The notes under the pieces were generated by a model. It made no database searches and was not told where the DNA came from. It saw only the letters and a program-made list of their open reading frames with translations. From the NCBI GenBank assembly GCA_012295225.1, contig WMKK01000007.1:373231-437230 (forward strand): 64,000 bases of DNA, given 5' to 3'. The stretch is from Ostreococcus mediterraneus. Taxonomy: Eukaryota; Chlorophyta; Mamiellophyceae; Mamiellales; Bathycoccaceae. A program made the translations under genes and the position numbers. Below are positions 39,242 through 48,600 of this stretch, in pieces; position 1 is the stretch's first letter, and every line of letters begins with the position of its first letter.

Positions 39242-39877
39242 ATGGTGCTGACGGGCGCCGCGCGGGCGTCGACGCGGGCGAGAGCGACTGTGGGCGCGGT
39301 GGGCGAACGTCTGATGCATCGGATGTTGTCGAGCACGAGTGCGTCGACGCGAGGAGAGGCGGTGCGCGCGGTGAGTGGGGTGAATTCGATGACGCCGTCG
39401 AATGGGAATTCTTCGTGGAAGAATCCGCCGCCGTTGCGAGGGGCGCCGCCGTTACCGCCGGCGCAGAAGAGCGCGACGAACGGTAGGGTAGGGAATTCTT
39501 CATCTATGCCGCCGCCGCTGTCGCGACCTGGCACGATTGGGGGAATCCTACCAGAGGATATCGACGCGGTGTATCATCAAATGCAACATCTCGGGAATAA
39601 GTGGGCCGACGCGCACGCCGAGGCGGAAATGTTGGAAGAGGCTAAGAAATGTGTGCTGAGTACAATTACACTGCACTACATTACCGATGGGGAGACCAAA
39701 GCGTCGGCGGAAGTGCGTGCGTACGCGTCGCAGGAGTACCAGGATCACATTAAGAAGATGGTTGAGGCGCGACGCAAGGCGAATGTCTTAAAAATTGAGC
39801 TCGAATCGACCAAGACGCATCTCAATTTGACGCGCACGTACGAGGCGACGCGCCGTGAAGAGATGAAGATGCTTTAG
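39242..39877 (+). CDS. Probably mitochondrial protein with a phage-like coiled-coil domain
   Basis: 211 residues from the ATG at 39242. The first 45 residues (MVLTGAARASTRARATVGAV) look like a mitochondrial or plastid presequence. Residues 50-110 are Pro/Ser/Asn-rich. The last 100 residues form a helical domain with WADAHAEAEMLEEAKKCVLS, KASAEVRAYASQEYQDHIK and RRKANVLKIELESTK. A pattern of A-E-x-x-A-x-A-x-x-x-Y followed by A-x-x-x-x-x-x-L-x-x-x-x-T is, from memory, like small helical proteins encoded in cyanophages and prophages. If so, this would be a captured organelle protein, perhaps acting on DNA. That is inference; no enzyme motif is visible. Convergent with the RFC gene, 50 bases apart. 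Confidence 0.65.
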   Translation: MVLTGAARASTRARATVGAVGERLMHRMLSSTSASTRGEAVRAVSGVNSMTPSNGNSSWKNPPPLRGAPPLPPAQKSATNGRVGNSSSMPPPLSRPGTIGGILPEDIDAVYHQMQHLGNKWADAHAEAEMLEEAKKCVLSTITLHYITDGETKASAEVRAYASQEYQDHIKKMVEARRKANVLKIELESTKTHLNLTRTYEATRREEMKML

Positions 39878-39927
39878 ATATTTTAGTAGCTTTCGATTTT
39901 TGATGTATGTATCACCTGTCTAAAATT

Positions 39928-41025
39928 CTACATCGCGTTGAGTCCCAATTTTGAGCTATAGCCGCCGCTCTTCTGTGCTTCGGCGACGAGCTGGACCATC
40001 TTTGCCACGCAACCCGCGAGCTGGAGCGGCGTCGCGCAGCCTTCGGCGAATCGCAAGTGCGTGAATCCAATAATGCGTATCAATTCAAGTTTGACGAACT
40101 CCGGCATGGCGTTGTCGTCGTAATTCTTGCACACCCGGTACATGGTGCCGATGATGTCAAACACTGAGTATCCGAGATCGTGCAAAGACTTCAAGCGTCC
40201 GTAGGCGTCATCCATGTTACCTTGCAACACAAACGCAAAGCAATCTCGGATGATATTCGGGTGCGGTTGATCGCACACCTTGAATACGTTCTCCTCGTTC
40301 ACCATTCCAAACCCGCAGTGCGTCGACTGCAAATTATTCAACGCCTGTCGCATGTCACCATCCGCGGTGAACACGATGGCCTCCAATCCCTTGGGCACGT
40401 ACGTCACCTTTTCTTGCTCCACCACCGTCATCAATCGCTTTAAAATCTGTTCATCCTCCAACCGCGCAAAGCGCACGATGGCGCATCTCGATTGAATCGG
40501 CTCGATAATCTTATCGCTCGTGTTACACGCCAACGCGAACCGCGTCGTCGCGCTAAAAATCTCCATCGTCCGTCGCATCGCTTGCTGCGCCGCCGTCGTC
40601 ATCGAATCCGCCTCGTCTAAAATCACCAATTTCGTACGACCCGGTGGTAACGTCACCTTCTTCTGTGCAAACATCTTAATCTTATTCCTCACCACGTCGA
40701 TCCCGCGTTCATCCGACGCATTCAGCTCCAACACCGCATCCTTTTGTCGATCACCCAAGAGCTCGCGCGCGAGCACTAAAATCGCCGACGTCTTCCCGCA
40801 TCCCGGCGGTCCGGAAAATATTAAATTCGTCATGAACCCAGCGGCGACCATGGCTTTCATGCGCGCCACGGCGTCGACGTTCCCGACTAAATCATCCAGC
40901 GTCTTGGGGCGATACTTTTCCACCCAAGGCACGAGATTATCGACGGCGCCGTCGCCGTCACCGCCCGCGGCGGCGGATTTACTCGCCGCGGACATCATCT
41001 CGAACGCGTTACGTTTAGTCGCCAT
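39928..41025 (-). CDS. RFC2: Replication factor C small subunit (human RFC2 / yeast Rfc4 type)
   Basis: 365 residues from the ATG at 41025 ([17 protein letters not shown]); the 63 codons upstream in frame look like leader sequence. Clamp-loader AAA+ ATPase that puts PCNA on primed DNA. Motifs in order: [17 protein letters not shown], Walker [30 protein letters not shown], Walker [11 protein letters not shown], sensor 1 FALACNTSD, the SRC arginine finger in [10 protein letters not shown], and [34 protein letters not shown] and [11 protein letters not shown] point to the RFC2/Rfc4 branch. Length and domain order are normal. Confidence 0.93.
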   Translation of the reverse strand: MATKRNAFEMMSAASKSAAAGGDGDGAVDNLVPWVEKYRPKTLDDLVGNVDAVARMKAMVAAGFMTNLIFSGPPGCGKTSAILVLARELLGDRQKDAVLELNASDERGIDVVRNKIKMFAQKKVTLPPGRTKLVILDEADSMTTAAQQAMRRTMEIFSATTRFALACNTSDKIIEPIQSRCAIVRFARLEDEQILKRLMTVVEQEKVTYVPKGLEAIVFTADGDMRQALNNLQSTHCGFGMVNEENVFKVCDQPHPNIIRDCFAFVLQGNMDDAYGRLKSLHDLGYSVFDIIGTMYRVCKNYDDNAMPEFVKLELIRIIGFTHLRFAEGCATPLQLAGCVAKMVQLVAEAQKSGGYSSKLGLNAM

Positions 41026-41260
41026 CGTACGCGGCGCGGGCGCGGGCGGACGCGGACGCGAGGCGGCGCGATGTGGCGATCGATGGGACAGTTTTTTGAA
41101 TTTTTCTCCAGCGACAGACGACCGCGCGGGACGCGAACGGGCGCTCGACGTCATCGCGTCGTGCACGATTGCCGTCGCGTTCGTGGATGACGACGCATCA
41201 GAGCTATGTGACAACGCTATGTGACAACGCTATGTTTCTCTATGTGCTACGGGTGAGAGG

Positions 41261-41920
41261 CTAGGATTGACGACGATGGGCGTCGACGAAGGCGCGCAGG
41301 CGCGGAAAGAACGCCGCGAGGTACGCCGGGACGCGAGGCACGTACTCGGGGTGTGCCGATTCCAGCGCCCGTTCGAGGTCGTCTATGGCGATCCATTTCG
41401 TGGCGGTGACTTCGGCGGCACCGATGGCGAATTCTTCGCCTTCATTGGCGACGTCCCAGGCTAAAAAGTAGACGTCTTCGTAGCAATTGCAGCCGCCGAG
41501 CGCGTGCTGCGCCGCCGGGCAGGTAAACTGTTTCGCTCCTAACCTCTCGCCATCGATCACGACCCCGAGCTCTTCCGCTAATTCACTCACCGCGGTAATT
41601 CTAGAGTCGCGTTCGCTCGCGTTGACGTGTCCAGCGGCGCTGATATCCCACATGCCAGGAAACGTATCCTTGCCGAGCGACCGCCGCTGCACGACGACGC
41701 GCGCACTCTCGCAGTCCACAATCCACACGTGCGTGCTCCGATGCCAATCTCCATCGCGGTGCACGTCTCCGCGAGCTTTTACCATCCCCTCGCGCGCCGT
41801 CGTCCCCACACGCGGCACGGGCGTGGATGCGTACACGTCGAACGACGCGCTCGGAGCTTCAAAAATGTCAAACATTTCGCTCGACACTTGCGCGTGCGCG
41901 AGCGCGTGCGGGTTCTCCAT
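41261..41920 (-). CDS. Nudix hydrolase with a non-standard Nudix box
   Basis: 219 residues. The fold resembles isopentenyl-diphosphate isomerase-like Nudix proteins: HVWIVDCESARVVVQRRS, FPGMWDISAAGHV, and WIAIDDLERAL. The Nudix box reads G-H-V-N-A-S-E, then eight residues, then S-E-L-A-E-E-L-G-V. The consensus has seven residues and R-E at that point, so there is one extra residue and Ser replaces the Arg. The Glu pair that binds metal (EE) is kept, so activity is still likely. A Cys cluster (CPAAQHALGGCNC) follows. The substrate is unknown; plant relatives act on diphosphate metabolites. 235 bases separate it from RFC2 on the same strand. Confidence 0.85.
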   Translation of the reverse strand: MENPHALAHAQVSSEMFDIFEAPSASFDVYASTPVPRVGTTAREGMVKARGDVHRDGDWHRSTHVWIVDCESARVVVQRRSLGKDTFPGMWDISAAGHVNASERDSRITAVSELAEELGVVIDGERLGAKQFTCPAAQHALGGCNCYEDVYFLAWDVANEGEEFAIGAAEVTATKWIAIDDLERALESAHPEYVPRVPAYLAAFFPRLRAFVDAHRRQS

Positions 41921-42085
41921 GCCGCGCCGCGCGCGACGACGGATGATTTAAATACGAATGCACGCGTCGGCGTCTCGCGCTCGCGCGCGCGGTCGCGATG
42001 ATGGCGGTGTGGCGCGCGCGCGACAATGGAGCTCACGCTGTACCGAGCCGCACTTCACTTCACGACGGCGACGACCACCACCACC

Positions 42086-42661
42086 ATGGCTCTTCGACGC
42101 GCGCTGAACCTGCAGACGTTCGTGAGATCGGCATCGACGTACGTGTATCGCCGCGCCTCTTCGCGCGCACGCACGCGCGCGCGCGCGATCGCACCGGGGC
42201 GCGGGACCTCGATCGAGGGCTCCCGCGCGCATCCGCGCCTCTTCGCGCGCGCGTGCGCGAGTGTCGCCTCGTGCGAGCGCATGACTGACGATAACGCGTG
42301 CTTAACATTCTTTTACACGTGCGCGCGCAGGATATCGATGAGCGTGATGCGAGAAGGCACGAGGTACGCGGTGGAGGGCAAGGTTGGGGAGACGCTGGCC
42401 AAGGCGTTGTCGCGACACCCGGCGCTCGTGACCGCTGTTCCGGTGACGAGCATCGTGCGCGGACCGGATGCGCACGTGTTGATACCTGATGAGCATTTGG
42501 CGAAGATGCCGGAGCTTGAGTACTTAGAGAGGACACAGTTGGAGGACGTCGGGATCGACCCGGGGGCGAACTCGCGACTGGCGAGCCAGTGCATGTTGAC
42601 GCCCGAGCTGGATGGGTTGGTGGTGTCCATCGCCGAGATGTATCCGGAAAATCCGATGTGA
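42086..42661 (+). CDS. Degenerate mitochondrial ferredoxin, complex I bridge (C1-FDX) candidate
   Basis: Exons 42086..42138 and 42331..42661 give 127 residues with a mitochondrial presequence (MALRRALNLQTFVRSAS). The body keeps ferredoxin-fold landmarks: VEGKVGETLAKALSRH, DAHVLIPDEHLAKMPELEYL, and NSRLASQCMLTPELDGLVVS near the end. A real 2Fe-2S ferredoxin has four Cys; here only the one in SQCML remains. Plants and algae have such a protein joining the two arms of respiratory complex I (C1-FDX), and the C-terminal motif resembles my memory of the Arabidopsis one. The 192-base intron is a multiple of three and open, so a retained-intron form would also translate. Divergent from the Nudix gene. 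Confidence 0.75.
   Translation: MALRRALNLQTFVRSASTYVYRRASSRARTRARAIAPGRGTSIEGSRAHPRLFARACASVASCERMTDDNACLTFFYTCARRISMSVMREGTRYAVEGKVGETLAKALSRHPALVTAVPVTSIVRGPDAHVLIPDEHLAKMPELEYLERTQLEDVGIDPGANSRLASQCMLTPELDGLVVSIAEMYPENPM
42139..42330 (+). other. C1-FDX-like gene intron
   Basis: 192 bases, donor GTACGT, acceptor GCGCAG, ACTGAC 42 bases before the acceptor. AC|G makes a Thr codon. Open in frame if retained. Confidence 0.75.
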
Positions 42662-42778
42662 TGACGGCGGGGGAGAACGGACGGGCGATCATGGATGTAC
42701 CATATAGCGGTTTTGAAATATAACTACAAACTACTAGCTTCTTTTCAGAAACTTGAGCAACGTCGCGCTAAAACTTGT

Positions 42779-45274
42779 TTACATGCCTGTTCGTCTAGCG
42801 TCGTGCAGCAAGCTGTATGGACTTGATGACGCTGCTGAATTGTTGAATTGCACACGCCCTTGCTGGAGCGCTGAAGACGGCTTCGGACGCTTCGACGCGG
42901 AACCTTGCGCCAAGGAGTTCGTCGGCCGAGGACGCGTCAATGCCGGGGCGTCGTCGTCATCATCAGAGATAACAATCACATCTGGTTCTTTCGCCATGGA
43001 TTTTCGAGGTTGTGTTGGTGCACCACCGCCAAATTGAGCAGCTTCACGAATCGCGCGTTTGTATTCCTCTTCTTCGTCGAGCTCAGAGTCGTCGGCATCG
43101 TCACCGCCGTTGCTGGCTGCGATTTGCTTCGATTGTACATTTGTTGTTTCGGTGTCATCCCCAGCAATTTTCGTCGCCGTGCTCGTAGGACTCATTTCAT
43201 CAGCTTTCTGAAGCGCCCATGTCACCTCGCTACCATTTATTGTCGACGCGTACCATCGCAGCTGATCAGGCGCGAGCGATGTCGCTCCGGCTTCTTCACG
43301 CGGGCGCCATCGGCCCTCCTTGTCGATTTCAATTCGGCTCACCTTGTCCAACCTGCGCTCGCTGATAGTGTCTACGCATCGCTTGATGAAACTATCCACT
43401 CGTAAATCCGATGGTCCGCCTTTCTTTCCGCACTCTGGGCAACACCATTTACGACTAACCACGTTCAACTGAAGGAAACTCGTGGCGTCAAACGCGTGCA
43501 TACCTTGGCATGACGACAGTCTCGCCGGCGTTGAGAACACTTGGCCGCTAATCGGACATCGAAGAGAAAACAACGTGGAATCCTCCATGATAATGTCATC
43601 ATCCGTCTTTGTGAAGCCAAGATGCTTCAGGGCATTTTTCAACGCCACAGCTTCAGAGGACGCCTTTGGAATGTTCGCCGAAACTTCATCCAACGTACGC
43701 CTCCTAGCAATACGTACCGCAACCAAGAAGTTACCACGCTTGTCCCGATGAAACATGCGTACGTGGTTCGATCCAGCACGCAACCTTGACACCGGCACGC
43801 GCACTGCAGGGTCACGAGTAGACTTTGTTACGCTCTTAATCGTGGACCTTCGGGGGACTTGCAAATTTGAGTCGTTCACGGTGAGATAAACATCCAGAGG
43901 CCACTGTATGCGCTCTTTCACATCATCATTCTGTAACATGCAGACAACTTGAAGCTCAAATTCGTCGTTTTGTAAGAAACGCATGCTAGCTGCATCAAGA
44001 AAGAAACATGTCTGAAACGTTTTGAGCGGCAAGACTTTTTGTGGTGGTAACAAAACGCCAGGTACGTACGTCGGATTCTGCCTTTGACTAATCATTTCGT
44101 ACATCGGTTCTGCTTTCTGTAAACGCGCATAAAACGCCATGGTGTCCTTGTCTAAACCTGCAGGAGCCATATCGGCTGGAGCCTCATTCGTACTATGATC
44201 CACCGACCAATTCGCGGGGATAGATTTCAAGACACCCGACTGCGGCACGGCGGAAGTAGACCGCGGCGCGGCTTCAACAGACCGCGACACGGCTACAGTG
44301 CTGGGTCGAGCGAGCGCTGGATCATCAGGTGCACAGACACGAGTGGGAGGCGAAGCAGAAGTGACGGCGACGGTGGCCGCAGCCATGTCGGCGTTTGCCT
44401 CGGCGCGCTTGCGGTCGAGCGTATACCGAGCTTGTTGAATCTCAGCATGCTTATAGTCCACCTTCTCTTTGTTCGGTCCAACGTATGTTCTCGATGGTCT
44501 CGATACGTCTGGCGACTCCAAATACGCTTTTCTCGCGTCGAACACTTGTGCCATGTTTGGAGGTTTGAGGTGCAACAATAACGCGCGGTTGCACTCGGTT
44601 CTCGAATCCCAACACGTCTCGCCGACAAAAGGAAGAGACGGGCCCCCATATTGCACCATCCACGTCAACCAAGCTTTATCTTCATCACTAATGTTTGATA
44701 TCTCAACCTTTGACTGACTATAAAGTTTGTACATGGCGATACAAAGCGCACCTTGCGTCGAAAAATACGACCGCGGCGACTCGTGCGACAACGCCAACGT
44801 GTGCCGCCACACGTCTCTCGCCACCGCGCAAGGATTCGCCAAAAACTCCTCCTCCCTCCCCGCGTGCACGTGAATCCAAAACGTCGAAAACGTCACGTGC
44901 GGGAGTAGATACGGCTGCGTCAGTTCGAAAATCGCCGCCGGCACATCCCCTCGAAGCGTCACCCCTCGCGCCACGCCTCGACAACACTGGTCCGCGATGC
45001 GATTCACCACCTCCGCCTTTGCGCACGACGTCGTCTTCAATTGCATCGCCTGCGCCAACACTTGCAATTGCGATAGCTTTATCCCTTGAAGCGCGCGCAC
45101 CACGTCGTCTCGGCGTTCGGGCGCTAAAATCGCCGTTTCTAATTTGTACGTGCCCCAGTACAGCTTCTCCCAGTGCGCGCAGTCAAGGTCCAATTGCAGC
45201 GCGCACAGCGAACACCACGCCACGCTGCCCGGGCGGATTTTCAGCCGAACGTCAACAGGGGGTATGGCCCCCAT
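42779..45274 (-). CDS. SIZ1: PIAS/SIZ-type SUMO E3 ligase
   Basis: 831 residues. Transfers SUMO from the E2 to nuclear targets. Domains in order: a SAP-like DNA-binding motif (about 60-95; LQGIKLSQLQVLAQAMQL), a linker, a PINIT domain (about 400-540), the SP-RING (about 600-665) with CPISGQVFSTPARLSSCQGM and KWCCPECGKKG, and a C-terminal SUMO-interacting motif VIVISDDDDDAP. I see no PHD finger, which land-plant SIZ1 has between SAP and PINIT, so the domain set is closer to animal PIAS. The N-terminus has an extra Cys-containing segment (SVAWCSLCALQLDLDCAHW). Convergent with the C1-FDX-like gene, about 118 bases apart. Confidence 0.88.
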   Translation of the reverse strand: MGAIPPVDVRLKIRPGSVAWCSLCALQLDLDCAHWEKLYWGTYKLETAILAPERRDDVVRALQGIKLSQLQVLAQAMQLKTTSCAKAEVVNRIADQCCRGVARGVTLRGDVPAAIFELTQPYLLPHVTFSTFWIHVHAGREEEFLANPCAVARDVWRHTLALSHESPRSYFSTQGALCIAMYKLYSQSKVEISNISDEDKAWLTWMVQYGGPSLPFVGETCWDSRTECNRALLLHLKPPNMAQVFDARKAYLESPDVSRPSRTYVGPNKEKVDYKHAEIQQARYTLDRKRAEANADMAAATVAVTSASPPTRVCAPDDPALARPSTVAVSRSVEAAPRSTSAVPQSGVLKSIPANWSVDHSTNEAPADMAPAGLDKDTMAFYARLQKAEPMYEMISQRQNPTYVPGVLLPPQKVLPLKTFQTCFFLDAASMRFLQNDEFELQVVCMLQNDDVKERIQWPLDVYLTVNDSNLQVPRRSTIKSVTKSTRDPAVRVPVSRLRAGSNHVRMFHRDKRGNFLVAVRIARRRTLDEVSANIPKASSEAVALKNALKHLGFTKTDDDIIMEDSTLFSLRCPISGQVFSTPARLSSCQGMHAFDATSFLQLNVVSRKWCCPECGKKGGPSDLRVDSFIKRCVDTISERRLDKVSRIEIDKEGRWRPREEAGATSLAPDQLRWYASTINGSEVTWALQKADEMSPTSTATKIAGDDTETTNVQSKQIAASNGGDDADDSELDEEEEYKRAIREAAQFGGGAPTQPRKSMAKEPDVIVISDDDDDAPALTRPRPTNSLAQGSASKRPKPSSALQQGRVQFNNSAASSSPYSLLHDARRTGM

Positions 45275-45690
45275 CGCAGCGCCGTGCGATGCGCGTGCGC
45301 GGCGTCGGCGTCGCGCTCTGGCGACGTCGCGTCGGCGTGATTTCGACTCTTAAGCCTAAACCCTATCCCAACGCGCGAGACATTTATCATTATGTGGTTT
45401 ACGTATCATATACACATTTATGTCTTTCATAATTTCATGAATATAATTGTTAAATATGATTGACGCAGTGTGGATCTTTGTATGAATGATGCATTCGAGT
45501 GTCCAAAAGGCCCCGGCGCCGGCGCGACCTCACACGTCGACGCCGTCGCCTCGCGACGAGCGCTCGATCGCGCGCCACGAGCGGTAGGGAGCCGTCGAGC
45601 GTCGCCCTGAGCGATCGTTCGCGTCTCGCGCACACCGTCGCCCGCACGCGATCGAGCGCGTGAGCGCGCACGGCGAAAAGTGCATTTGTG
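45275..45690. promoter_or_regulatory. Divergent intergenic region, SIZ1 and KEA genes
   Basis: About 415 bases. The part at 45355-45480 is AT-rich, with TTTATCATTATGTGG and TAATTTCATGAATATAATT, while the KEA-proximal part is GC-rich. Probably both promoters; no further gene seen. Confidence 0.4.
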
Positions 45691-48600
45691 ATGACGTTGG
45701 CGCTCTCGAGCGCGTGTCGCGCGGCGTCGTGTGCGACGCCGATCGGCGCCAGCGCGCGCACATCGCGCGCGGAACGCGCGGCGCGTGGTGCGTGTCGCGG
45801 ACGATTGAGCGCGCGCGTGCGCGGGGTGGATGTAGACGTCGGGGCGAGGGGCGCGGGACGCGATCGGGTCGCCGTAGGCGGCGGCTGGGTCGGCGCGCGC
45901 GAGGCGAGAGGCGCGAGGCGAGGGGATGCGTGCGTGTTTGCTGGTGCGCGCGATGATTCGGCGAACATGGCTGCGCTCACCGCGGATCAGGCGTCGGAGA
46001 TTGCGTCGGAAGTGGCGAAGTTGAAGGAGGAGTTGAAGGAGAACGTGAGAAAGGTTGAAAAGGCGCAGCAAGAGAGCGAAGAGGCGGAGACCAAGGCGAA
46101 GGCGATGGCGGAACAAGCGCTGCTCGCGACCGAAGCGTATCAAAAGGATGAAGAGTTGGCGTTGTCGGCGATGAACTCCACGGAAGATTGTGGGAAATCT
46201 GTGATTGAAGCCAAGGTTGGCGTAGACGCCGCCATAGTTAGGTTGAAGCGCGTTGAGGAAGCCATCGCGCGCTCGGAGCTCGCGCCTACGGATGATACAG
46301 TTTCGAATTCTAGTGCGGCGGTCATTGATGAAAAAGTTCTCAAGAAAGACGCCAACGACGAGTCCGCTAAGGATGTCATCGCGTCGAAAATGGGATTGAA
46401 AGCTGCGCCGTGGTGGGAGACGGAAGGCTTGACTCTCGAGGAAGCCGAATCGACTGCGGTGGAGCAATTGAAGGCGGCCGAAGATCTCGTGAAGGAAACT
46501 GAAATCGAACTTGCAAGACGTGAAGAATTTGCCACTGAAGTCGCGGCTAAAGCGAAGAATTCGTTGGAAATGTCGAAGAACGCGCACGACCGCGCCGATG
46601 AGGCGATGAGCAAGATTTCAGTCAAGATGGGAGCTGTCCTCGAATTGAACGAAACGATCAATCGAATCGAAAAAGAACTCGCGGAAAAGCAACGTCTCGT
46701 CGATGGCGTGATGTTTGACGAGTCGGCCGTCGCGACCATCACGCGTGGTGTTGAAACTGACGTGAAGAGCAAGGAGGACATCAAAATGGAAGTGAAGGAA
46801 GAGCTCGCGGACAAGCGTGCTGCCGCAGCTGCGGAACAAGCGAAAAAAGAACCATCTACCGCCGTGCTCAAGTCTAAATCAAGCTCAAAATCACTTTCTG
46901 CCGGTTACTTCACGACCTCGGAGTCTGCGAAATCTGAAGAAAAGGATGCAAGCGCTGTGTTGGACAAACTCAAAAAAATCGCCACCGCGATGCTCTTGTT
47001 CGGGTCTGCAACGTTGATGCTACCTGCGAAGCCGTGCGCAACGGTACGTCAACGGATTGGCACATCTATAGTCAAAGTGGGGAGCACAGCAAAGTCGGTG
47101 ACGAATTCTTTTAGAAGCGAGGTAAACCAGTTTATTGAACGCGTTGTCCCAGAAAGCGAACGCAAGCTCGCGGCGCATGCGGCGCATGAAGCTGCGGAAA
47201 CCGGCATGACCGATGTGCTTTGGCTCTTGTTTACGTCTGTTGTTGCCGTGCAATTGGTGACGAAACTCCCTGGTGGTTCTCCGGTTTTGGGTTTTCTTCT
47301 AGGTGGCGCGCTCGTCGGACCGTTCGGGTTAGGAATTATCACGCACGTCGAGCAAGTCAAAGTACTCGCTGAATTTGGTGTCGTTTTCTTACTCTTCAAC
47401 ATCGGTCTTGAACTGTCGTACCAGCGTCTCGTTTCGATGGCTAAATACATCTTCGGTCTCGGTTCAGCGCAAATGGCGTTGTCCACTGCTGTCGGAACTG
47501 GCGTTGCAGTCGCATGCGGTATGGCTGTGCCGCCAGCCGTGATTGTTGGTTTGGGCTTGGCGTTTTCCTCTACCGCGGTGGCGCTTCAAGTGCTCGCCGA
47601 TCGAGGAGAGTCTGCGAGCCGTCACGGTCGAGCGACGTTCTCGGTGCTCCTCTTCCAGGATTTAACCGTCGTGCTTGTCTTCATGCTCGTACCGCTCTTG
47701 GCTGGTCCAGACAGCGGAAGCTTGACGGCGATTGCTGGCTCGTTACTGAAGGCTATCGTCAAGACTGGTGTTGCCATTGGAGCAATCATTGGTCTTGGTC
47801 GATTAATTTTACGGCCTGTATTCGACCGCGTCGCCAAGCTTCGGCAGGCTGAGCTTATGAGCGCGACGACGTTGTTTGTCGCTCTCGGCACTTCGTTGCT
47901 TACGCAATCTTTAGGATTATCGATGGCGCTTGGAGCTTTCCTCGCTGGTTTACTCTTGGCTGAAACCGAGTTCCACTTGCAAGTTGAAAACGATATCGCA
48001 CCGTTCAGAGGCCTCCTTCTTGGTTTGTTCTTCATGACTGTCGGTATGACTATCGATCCGATGACGTTCACCAAGAGCGCCTTCAACATCATCGCCATGA
48101 TGATTGGAATTGTAACCGCTAAAATCGCCGTTGTTGCTGCTGTTGGCCCATTGTTTGGCCTATCCGTGTTGAATTGTGTCCGTGCTGGTATGTACATCGG
48201 ACCTGGGGGTGAATTCGCCTTCGTAACGTTTGCTGAAGCCGTGCGGGTTGGTTTGTTCAACCCGGAAATCGCGACGCAACTCAACTTGGCTGTGGTGCTC
48301 ACCATGGCCATCACTCCGTACTTGGCGGAGTTTGGTAACAAGCTCAAAGATGTNTTGCAAAGTGCCGACGTTGCGTCATTACAACCGAACGAGAATGAAG
48401 TCGATGATCTGAAGGGACACGTCATTTTGGCTGGCTACGGGCGCAACGGTAGAATTGTCGGCGAAATTCTTACGCAAAACTTGGTGCCATTTGTCGCGTT
48501 GGATGTCAGACCTGAAATCGTCAGCGAAGGTCGCGCGAGAGACCAAAACGTGTACTTCGGTGACGCCGGTTCTGTAGAGGTGTTGCGTGCTATCGGCGCC

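Noticed and set aside
48160-48425. Ambiguous base at 48354 as a possible KEA frame break
   Set aside because: A single N inside a Val codon leaves the frame and the conserved protein intact on both sides.
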